A DNA stretch of 64,000 nucleotides, from positions 41,912,347 through 41,976,346 of the forward strand of contig OY783203.1 in the NCBI GenBank assembly GCA_963678705.1, given 5' to 3'. Below are positions 11,440-20,869 of the stretch, piece after piece (position 1 is the stretch's first letter; each line of letters begins with the position of its first letter). Both the position numbers and the translations under genes were made by a program. Under the pieces are notes generated by a model that saw only the letters and a program-made list of their open reading frames with translations, was not told where the DNA came from and did no database searches. The DNA comes from Panorpa germanica. Its lineage: Eukaryota; Arthropoda; Insecta; Mecoptera; Panorpidae.

Positions 11440-14400
11440 GAGCTATATCCGCTCCACTTTAAATTGATAAACTGTTTTATTAAATTTACAATATCTACGG
11501 TTTTCTGGCTTTTTTGCAATATTTTCTCAATTCATGGACTTTTTTTCTTTAAAAAATAATTACAATTTATTCAATTTCTTTGATGCAGTTAAGTTCGTTT
11601 GGCTTCAAAATAAAGAACTGCTTCATTACAAAACTTGTAAATAAATTAACAATATATTGAAAAAATAACATATATACAATATGAGATTTCTGGATAATAT
11701 TGCGCCTGACAGAGTGGCAACACTACTTACGAGCAAAATTTTCTCTAGACGAAAGTAATGAATTTCGTAATTATTTTGTGACAATATTTACATACTGAAT
11801 GTAACAACTAATTGGGGATGTTGTGATGTAGCTATTTTACTTAGGCTTTAAAATGAAGAACTGCTTCATTACATTTTAAAAAACTAAGCGCATCTGGCTT
11901 TTATGCGACCTTTTTTAAACTCATGGACTTTTTTTTCTTAATTTTTTTCTGGATTTATTGAAATGTTGTGATGCAGTTATGTTCAGTAGTCTTTAAAATA
12001 AAGAACTGCTTCATTATATTTTAAGAAACTAAGCGCATCTGGATTTTATGCGACCTTTTGTAAATTCATGGACTTTTTTTTCTTAATTTTTTTTCTGGAG
12101 TTATTGAAATGTTTTGATGCAGTTATGTTCGTTAGGCTTTAAAATAAAGAACTGCTTCATTACATTTTAAAAAACTAAGCGCATCTGGCTTTTATGCGAA
12201 CTTTTTTAAACTCATGGACTTTTTTTTCTTAATTTTTTTTCTGGATTTATTGAAATGTTTTGATGCAGTTATGTTCGTTAGGCTTTAAAATAAAGAACTG
12301 CTTCATTACATTTAAAAAAAGTAGGCGTGTCTGGCTTTTATGCGACCTTTTTTAAATTCATGGACTTTTTTTTGTAATTTTTTTTTCTGGACTCATTGAA
12401 TTATTTTGATGCAGTTATGTTCGTTAGGCTTTAAAATAAAAAACTGCTTCATTACATTTTAAAAAACTATGCGCATCTGGCGTTTATGCGACCTTTTTTA
12501 AATTCATGGACTTTTTTTTGTAATTTTTTTTTCTGGATTTATTGAAATATTTTGATGCAGTTACGTTCCTTAGGCTTTAAAATAAAGAACTGCTTTATTA
12601 CATTTTCAAAAACTAAGCGCATCTGGCGTTTATGCGACCTTTTTTAAATTCATGGACTTTTTCTCTTAATTTTTTTTTTTGGATTTATTGAAATATTTTG
12701 ATGCAGTTATGTTCGTTAGGCTTTAAAATAAAGAACTGCTTCATTACATTTTAAAAAACTAGGCGTGTCTGGATTTTATGCGACCTTTTTTAAATTCATG
12801 GACTTTTTTTCTTAATTTTTTTTTTTTGATTTATTGAAATATTTTGATGCAGTTATGTTCATTAGGCTTTAAAATAAAGAACTACTTTATTACTTTTTAA
12901 AAAAGTAAGCGCATCTGGCGTTTATGCGACCTTTTTTAAATTCATGGACTTTTTTTTCTTAATTTTTTTTTTTGGATTTATTGAAATATTTTGATGCAGT
13001 TATGTTCGTTAGGCTTTAAAATAAAGAACTGCTTCATTACATTTTAAAAAACTAGGCGTGTCTGGATTTTATGCGACCTTTTTTAAATTCATGGACTTTT
13101 TTTCTTAATTTTTTTTTTTTGATTTATTGAAATATTTTGATGCAGTTATGTTCATTAGGCTTTAAAATAAAGAACTACTTTATTACATTTGAAAAAAGTA
13201 AGCGCATTTGGCGTTTATGCGACCTTTTTTAAATTCATGGACTTTTTTTTCTTAATTTTTTTTTTTGGATTTATTGAAATATTTTGATGCAGTTATGTTC
13301 GTTAGGCTTTAAAATAAAGAACTGCTTCATTACATTTTAAAAAACTAGGCGTGTCTGGCTTTTATGCGTCCTTTTTTAAATTCATGGACTTTTTTTTGTA
13401 ATTTTTTTTTCCGGATTTATTGAAATATTTTGATGCAGTTACGTTCCTTAGGCTTTAAAATAAAGAACTACTTCATTACATTTTAAATATCTACGATTTT
13501 CTGGCTTTTGAGTAATTTTAATAAAGTCAAACTTCCAATTTTAAAACGGCGATTATTCGAAAACTGTATGAGATAATTGAAAATGGATTTTAATTTTGAA
13601 ATCAGCATTAAAAACTACGTTCGGAAACATATATTATGTGCCAAAATAAAAATTATATTTTTTTGAAAAAGTAAGAAGACTATAGCCTTCTTACTTTTTC
13701 AAAAAAAAATAAAAATTATTTCGGCACATGATATATGTTTTCTAGCGTAGTTTTTAATGCTGATTTCAAAAATAAAATCCATTTTCAATTATCTCTTACT
13801 GTTTTCGAATAATCGCCGTTTTAAAATTTGATTTTTGACTTTGTTAATGTTTACTCAAAAGCCAGAAAATCGTAGATATTTAAAATGTAATGAAGCAGTT
13901 CTTTATTTTAAAGCCTAACGAACGTAACTGCATCAAAACATTTCAATAAATCCAAAAAAAAAATTAAGAAAAAAAGGTCCATGAATTTAAAAAAGGTCGC
14001 ATAAAACCCAGACACGCCTAATTTTTTTAAATATAATGAAGCAGTTCTTTATTTTAAAGCCTAAGTAACGTAACTGCATCAAAAGATTTCAATAAATCCA
14101 GAAAAAAAAATTAGAAAAAAAAGTCCATGAATTTTAAAAAGGTCGCATAAAATCCAGACACGCCTAGTTTTTTAAAATGTAATGAAGTAGTTCCTTATTT
14201 TAAAGCCTAAGGAACGTAACTGCATTAAAACATTTCAATAAATCCAAAAAAAAAAATTTTAAAAAAAGTCCATGAATTTTAAAAAGATCGCATAAAATCC
14301 AGAAAGGCCTAGTTTTTTTAAATGTAATGAAGCAGTTTTTTATTTTAAAGCCTAACGAACATAACTGCATCAAAATATTTCAATAAATCCGAAAAAAAAA

Positions 14401-15480
14401 ATTACAAAAAAAAGTCCATAAATTTAAAAAAGGACGCATAAAAGCCAGACACGCCTAGTTTTTTTAAAATGTAATGAAGCAGTTCTTTATTTTAAAGCCT
14501 AACGAACATAACTGCATCAAAATATTTCAATAAATCCAAAAAAAAAATTAAGAAAAAAAAGTCCATGAATTTAAAAAAGGTCGCATAAACGCCAGACACG
14601 CCTAGTTTTTTTAAATGTAATGAAGCAGTTTTTTATTTTAAAGCCTAACGAACATAACTGCATCAAAATATTTCAATAAATCCGGAAAAAAAAATTACAA
14701 AAAAAAGTCCATAAATTTAAAAAAGGACGCATAAAAGCCAGACACGCCTAGTTTTTTAAAATGTAATGAAGCAGTTCTTTATTTTAAAGCCTAACGAACA
14801 TAACTGCATCAAAATATTTCAATAAATCAAGAAAAAAAAATTACAAAAGAAAAGTCCATGAATTTAAAAAAGGTCGCATAAAAGCCAGACACGCCTAGTT
14901 TTTTAAAATGTAATGAAGCAATTCTTTATTTTAAAGCCTAACGAACATAACTGCATCAAAATATTTCAATAAATCCAGAAAAAAAAATTACAAAAAAAAG
15001 TCCATGAATTTAAAAAAGGTCGCATAAAAGCCAGCCACGCTTAGTTCTTTAAAATGTAATGAAGCAGTTCTTTATTTTAAAGCCTAAGTAACGTAACTGC
15101 ATCACAACGTCCTCAATTAGTTGTTACATTCATTATGTAAATATTGTCATTCATTACTTTCTTGTAGAGAAAGTTTTGCTCGTAATTAGTGTTGCCATTC
15201 TGTCAGGCGCAATATTATCCAGAAATCTCATATTGTATAAATGCTATTTTCAATATAGTGTACTTTTATTTGCAAGTCTTGTAATGAAGCAGTTTTTTTA
15301 TTTTAAAGCCTAACGAACGTAACTGCATCAAAACATTTCAATAAATCCAAAAAAAAAAAATTAAGAATAAAAAGTCCATGAATTTAAAAAAGGTCGCATA
15401 AAATCCAGAAACGAATAGATATTTAAAATGTTTTGAAGCAGTTCCTTATTTTAGGCCATAAGGAATATAAGTGTATCCTA
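11440..15480. repeat. 4-kb foldback palindrome built of ~146-bp tandem units
   Basis: Two inverted arms meet at about 13,683. The left arm holds about 12 head-to-tail units with 'gatgcagttatgttcgttag', 'ctttaaaataaagaactgct' and 'ttcatggact' landmarks; the marker 'gatgcag' falls at about 11,971, 12,116, 12,262, 12,409, 12,552, 12,697, 12,845, 12,993, 13,138, 13,284 and 13,432, a spacing of 143-148. The right arm carries the same units on the other strand (about 10, 'ctgcatc' from 13,928 to 15,326). A non-repeated core of ~190 bp per arm lies around the centre, where 'aaaaagtaagaag' meets 'cttcttactttt'. The outermost arms also pair: 'gcgcctgacagagtggcaac' near 11,703 matches its inverse near 15,200. 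Arms differ in many places and in unit number. No coding frame is present. It resembles Foldback-type elements with tandemly repeated long terminal inverted repeats. Confidence 0.88.
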
Positions 15481-15585
15481 AATTTCAAAGAAATGTTACT
15501 TTTCTTTTATGAAAGAATGTGTATTAATATTTTAAAACAACTAATAAGACAAAAAAATTATTTATGCCCGTTGGTGATGTATACA

Positions 15586-15894
15586 TGTTCAGTACAAAAT
15601 TAGTACAGAACATAAGAAGATGTCTCTGTTGGCATTCCAACATTACAATGTATTGTTGTCTCTAATAGAAGTAATGCGCATGACTACAATACGACGACTG
15701 CTGTACGCTACAGCGATATGGCATTCGTGTCAGTTGTGTTTTGGGCTTCTACACTGTCAAGATCATAATTCCCAACCATCTTGTTATTATAAGAATGTTG
15801 GTTCAAAGTTATTAAAAAGTGTAAAATTATTTTATCATTAAACAATTGAATAATTATTCAATCTACAAATACTCGCATGGTTTTATTTCGTACA
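15586..15894 (+). repeat. Left LTR of the BEL/Pao element
   Basis: 309 bp, starting 'tgttcagtacaaaattagta' and ending 'ttttatttcgtaca'. A 73-codon open frame inside it is repeated in the right LTR; it is a by-product of the LTR sequence, not a gene. Confidence 0.9.
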
Positions 15895-16561
15895 TGCGAA
15901 GCTGGTCCTTCGAGTCTTACAAAGCCGATCCTTCGAGTTTATTAACCGCGTGTGTTTTTCATTGTATTTTTGGCGTTTTATTACATTTGCCCCTTGGCGA
16001 TTGCCATTGATTGGGTAAATGGGACGCTCTATTTTGGCGGATTCACGGAGGATTTGGATATTTTACAATTACATTTCCAGAAGCCTTACAAGCGAAGCTG
16101 GATATTTTACAATTACATTTCAAGAAGGTTTTAAATCCTACAAAAAAAAAAAACTGGCCTTACAAGCCATTGGTACCCGCGTGTGATTTCGTGGTGTTTT
16201 GAGGTTACATCTGTATAGTAACCAGCACAAGTGCAAGCTATTTTGTTACATTTACCCTATGGCGGCCTGGCAAGTCATCAATTGCCATTGATTGGGTAAT
16301 GCAACGTTTGATTTAAGCGGATTCGCATATAATTTGGATTACTACACGTTTATATTTTAAGAAAAATTATTCATTACGGAAGAGGATACATGGATGCTGG
16401 AGGAGAGTAAAATACTTCTTTACTCATGAAGGTACAAAGTTATTATTACTATCTGCAAGTACCAATCTATTAAAAACTTCTCATGTTGCTGGATTAACCT
16501 GGATTAGTTTGTCATCCACGTTTCATCTATCATATAAGTACGAATCTATCACCTAAGCAAG

Positions 16562-18247
16562 ATGGAGGGATTGAAAAGGCTTAGATCGGCGCGGACGGCT
16601 GCAAAAAGTGCAATATCACGGATGGACAATTACGTCAGCGACCCAAGGGCTCTCGACTCCGCTACAGTGGATGTGCTGCAGGTGAAAAAAGAAAAGATGA
16701 TGACTACATTCCAATCGTACGAGCTCACGCAGTACAGCATTTTAGAAATTGATGATCAAGATGAGGAAGACATTGAAGAAGTTGAAGAGAAGTATTTTAA
16801 CATTATTGCAAAATTAAATGCTAGCATCAATAAGTTAAAAGAAGTTAATAGGCCTGAATTAGTTCCATTGAAGCTCCCAGCGGTGGAAATTCCAACCTTC
16901 GATGGCAAGGATATAACCAGGTTTAAGCCCTTTTATGAGCTCTTCCAAGCAGTGGTTCACAATAATGCATCATTGTCCGATGTTCAAAGACTTTTTTATT
17001 TGAGAAAGTATCTCGTTGATGAGGCTCTCTCAATAATTATAAATCTGCCGCTTGTGAACAGTTCATACAAAGAGGCTATTGATTTATTGTTAGCGCGGTA
17101 TGAAAATAAGGCGAGATTAATCTTTTATCACATTAATATAATACTTGATATTCCCAACATGCAGAAAGGTACTGCAGTCGATATAAGGGCTTTTTTATGT
17201 CAAGTAAAACAGCAATTGCAAGCGTTAAAAAATCTTGATGAGCCTGTAGACAAGTGGGATATGATTTTAATCTCGGCCTTAAGTAGAAAATTAGATATCG
17301 TTACTAACCGCACTTTCCACATGGAAAGAAATTTAGAAGAACTGCCTACTATGGCAGAATTTATTTCATTTTTAGAAAGACGTGCAATTGCAATTGAGCA
17401 TAGTTTAGATTATAAAAATATGTCACATGACAATAATAATAATAAAGGAAATGTGGTTCCAAGAAAATTGTATAATAAAAATAAGTATTCACATAATAAT
17501 ATTGTATGTAATCTTGCTATTTGTGAATATACAAACCTTGAGAATGTTATGAAACAATCTTGGACAACTGAGAAAGTCCCAGAGGAATCAGATAAGTTTT
17601 CTGAGGATTACTTAAAGGCTGAACATAAATTTCAAAATTCAGTAGCACTTAAAAATAATTTAACTGTTGATTTGCCATTACTCAGCCTAGTAAATAAAAT
17701 AGAATTGGAGGATTCTTTCTCAGTTGCCCCGCAAAGATTTAATGTGTTGGAAAAAAGATTTAGACACAATCCTTCATTATTGGAGGTTTATAAAACATTA
17801 TTAAACAGATCAACCAGTATTATGACATTAGGTTTAAAACACAATATTATTTTTATAAATATTAAAATAAAAACAAATTTAATTTGCTACAAGTCCAGTG
17901 TAGCTCCATCAAGTAAGGTACTTACAATACCCCAGCTTGAGATTATTAGCGCAGTGTTGCTGGTGCGAATCAAACAAGCAACAAATAAAATTTTTGATTC
18001 AAATACAATACTTCCATCAGATATTAATTGCAATGTTTACAACATTGATGTAAAACAAACATCTGTACTGTTGGAATTGTTAAAAGATAATTGTTTCAAT
18101 AACATTGTAACTATTGAGTTGATGATTGTTGTGTACATTATGCAAATGATAATGTATGCTACATTGATAATTATGGTTTCTGTTATATTTAGGATAGTAA
18201 TTAATTTGTTTTATATTATTTTCACAAAATTATGTAGACTACCATAG
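16562..18247 (+). other. Gag-type frame of the BEL/Pao fossil
   Basis: 561-codon open frame with an N-terminal coiled-coil-like region and then the Pao gag signature (DUF1759 type): 'LKLPAVEIPTFDGKDI', 'FYELFQAVVHNN' and 'RLFYLRKYLV'. The C-terminal third carries a short stretch resembling Pao pol ('VLTIPQLEIISAVLLVRI') and ends in a hydrophobic tail. Treated as part of a non-autonomous relic, not a host gene. Confidence 0.8.
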
Positions 18248-18402
18248 AGTTAAGAAGTTTATGTTATTTTGTGTAATTTTGTTTATAATAGTTTTAAGAA
18301 GTTCACATTATTTTTTGTAAATTGGTTTATAATAATTTTATGTAACATTGTATAATTTGATATTAGTTGTGAGCTTATCTACTTCTGCTGGCTGGCAATT
18401 TA

Positions 18403-18711
18403 TGTTCAGTACAAAATTAGTACAGAACATAAGAAGATGTCTCTGTTGGCATTCCAACATTACAATGTATTGTTGTCTCTAATAGAAGTAATGCGCATGA
18501 CTACAATACGACGACTGCTGTACGCTACAGCGATATGGCATTCGTGTCAGTTGTGTTTTGGGCTTCTACACTGTCAAGATCATAATTCCCAACCATCTTG
18601 TTATTATAAGAATGTTGGTTCAAAGTTATTAAAAAGTGTAAAATTATTTTATCATTAAACAATTGAATAATTATTCAATCTACAAATACTCGCATGGTTT
18701 TATTTCGTACA
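18403..18711 (+). repeat. Right LTR of the BEL/Pao element
   Basis: Second 309-bp copy, 2,817 bp from the left one and matching it throughout my reading. It is followed directly by the ATACA target duplication. Confidence 0.9.
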
Positions 18712-19119
18712 ATACATATTTCATTATATTTAAATATGAATATCCAAACAGTGTTATTTAGGTTGCATACCCTCTTGTAGCAAAGTAGTCTAGGTGCCGT
18801 TGAAGAAATAATAACCCATATATATTTTAAGCTACTATTTAATGATTTTAAATAATTTAATTAAATTAATAATTTAAAATTATAAGAAATAACGAAGAGG
18901 TAAATATTAAATAATATACTTTTATTGAAGAAAGTATTTTACAATATACATTGCACTAATAACAAAAATTAAGATTTAAAATTATTAGCTATTTTACATA
19001 AATTTCTAGATTACTCTAATATATAACTTAAACTATATATTTTGCTTATAGATACATTTCTTAAAGTCAGTAATGTATAAACTCTCATCTATTGTAATAA
19101 TTATATAAAAAATTAGAAA

Positions 19120-19888
19120 CTACATTATGTCATATTGTTCTGTCAATTTATGCTTTCCCTTATCCTTAGATTTATCTTCCAAATACTTTAAACCAGCTGA
19201 ATAAGCATCTTCTAAGTCAGGTTTAGCTGTCTTCTTCGCTATTTTGGAGTCGCTGGGTCCATAATACTCGAACGTACATGGAGCAGGAATTTCTGTTCCT
19301 TTTCTTTCTACCTTTTTAGGCGCATAATTCAGTTCTTCTTCAGAATCATCATAATCCACCTCATTTACAATCAGAGATGGTTTGAACTCTTTGAGGGGAG
19401 GAGGTTTACGTTTACGTTTCACTGCTTGTGTTGAACAACTTGGTCCTGGCTTTGAAAGAATAACACGTTTCAATTGATCAGGTGGTGGAGGAGGCGGCAT
19501 TTTAGCATCTGCTTCTACTTTAGCACGTATTTGTTTTAATTTTTCTTCTACATTCATAACACTAGAAGGAGGCGGAACTTTCGCTACGAATTCATTAATT
19601 TTTTGTATACTTTTGCTAATGTGTGCCACGCTAATGTGTTTAGGTATTTCTGTGCGACGTTGAATATATCCCGTGGAGTCAAATGTTTTTGTTCCTATCT
19701 TTTCCTTGAATACTGCCGGTGGAGCAAATTCTTCTTTTCTTTCACTGCGCTGTTTTTCAACCCACTGTTCCTGTGTTAATTCAGTAAATATTGGGACACC
19801 TTCTTTACCTTCATTCCATGGTCTTAAATATTCTTCGCGCAATTTTTCTTTTTCAATGCGACGTCTTTTTGGCGTGTATCATTTGAAT
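19120..19888 (-). CDS. CCDC174-like protein, C-terminal exon only
   Basis: Exon starting after an acceptor at 19,889-19,890 and ending at TAA/stop 19,120. It contains 'RRRIEKEKLREEYLRPWNEG' and 'KQRSERKEEFAPPAVF', which match the spaced W-GK ... W ... R-ER--EFAPPS-Y pattern of CCDC174 (DUF4078 region; nuclear, exon-junction-complex linked). Beyond that are proline runs, a basic patch 'KRKRKPPPLKEFKP' and 'FEYYGPSDSKI', not in the human protein as I recall it. The frame upstream of 'RRRIEKEK' only reaches the acceptor if one A is added to the run at 19,866-19,870, so there is a single-base frameshift or a sequence error. The N-terminal half expected of CCDC174 is not seen in the next kilobase. 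It has a likely poly(A) signal near 18,921. Could be a real gene with distant exons or a decaying fragment. Confidence 0.6.
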
Positions 19889-19889
19889 C

Positions 19890-20520
19890 TAATAAAATAA
19901 TTTGTAATTACATTTCATATTTAACTGTTCTATTTTTAAATTGAAATAATAATATATTTAGACATGAGTGTACTAAATGTGTTGTACTTTTAACGTACAG
20001 ATTAGTGCGACTTAAACATGCCACACTAATAAAACCCTTACTTTTGCTATTTTTAAAAATAGCTAGGTAGTATTTTTATGAAACTGAAAGGTTAAAAAAA
20101 AACAAAATGTTTCAAAACGGTCTTTATCAAAGAGAATTCTCATAATTATTAAAAAAAAAATATATTTATATTAGTAACATAAAGAGAATTCTATTTTCTT
20201 AAAAGTATTTTTAAAATACGTATTTTGTATTTTGTATTTAAATACTAACATGAAATTTATTTTTTATTTTGTATTTGAAATAGGAAAATAGTGAGGTATT
20301 TGCATTTTGTATTTAAATGATTTTGAAAAGCATTTGTGTACATCTCTGATAATACTACTAATACAGACAAGATACAAATTTTTCACTGTTTCTTGGAGAA
20401 TTGTAAATCACAGAGGCACCAAATTTCTAACTGTCACTGAGTATGACAAAGAAACAAAAATCAGCTAAATGAAAAATCATACAACATATACATTAAAAGA
20501 AATAATAAGCAAGCTGTCTA
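19890..20520. other. Gap between CCDC174-like exon and BTB gene 3' end
   Basis: AT-rich; contains the inverted MITE copy listed next. No exon was found that could supply the missing half of the CCDC174-like gene. From about 20,520 the probable 3' untranslated region of the BTB gene begins (poly(A) signal on the minus strand near 20,536). Confidence 0.35.
20200..20350 (-). repeat. 'aaatacaaaata' hAT-type MITE copy, inverted
   Basis: Minus-strand relative of the copy at 10,882: blocks of 'tattttgtatttaaa' and the outward end 'cagagatgtaca' near 20,347. The two copies are clearly diverged. Confidence 0.45.
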
Positions 20521-20869
20521 TTTTATAAAAATATTTTATTTCTGTTTTTTATACAAAACAGTTGTAAACAATAATAAAAAGTATGAAAAACATGTGTAAA
20601 TTTTAAAAGATACAAGAATTTGCTTTAAATTGCGCATAAACAAATCATTTTTGAGGTATAATTCTAATGTTAGTTAGTTAGTCTGATTAACTAGTCTTGT
20701 GATTCATGGTTACGGTGGAGGTAAGAATAACATCAATAAGTTGAAGTAATAATTACATTTTTTTCAATAACAAAAGTTTATGTAAGGTATATAAGGTGAA
20801 TTTGTTGTTTCTTTGGGTAATTTAACCTGATTGTTCGTTCTCTTGATCTTAAACGACGCCGAGTATCAT

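Larger units (their letters stand above)
15586..18711 (+). mobile_element. BEL/Pao LTR retroelement, short non-autonomous copy
   Basis: An old-virus-like element bounded by two 309-bp direct repeats that begin TG and end CA, with the 5-bp duplication ATACA on both outer sides (15,581-15,585 and 18,712-18,716). The two LTRs look identical by eye, so insertion is recent. A candidate primer site lies right after the left LTR ('tggtccttcgagtc'). The interior holds one long gag-type frame and little of pol; at 3.1 kb it is well under the 5-7 kb of complete family members, so it is broken as an autonomous element and would depend on enzymes from elsewhere. It lies about 100 bp from the foldback. 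Confidence 0.9.

Noticed and set aside
11440-15480. CRISPR-like reading of the regular repeat spacing
   Set aside because: Units are directly adjacent and alike over their full length, with no unique spacers, and the context is an animal genome.
15620-15841. 73-codon open frame found twice (also at 18,437)
   Set aside because: Both copies lie inside the LTRs of the BEL/Pao element and are identical because the LTRs are; it is not a duplicated gene.
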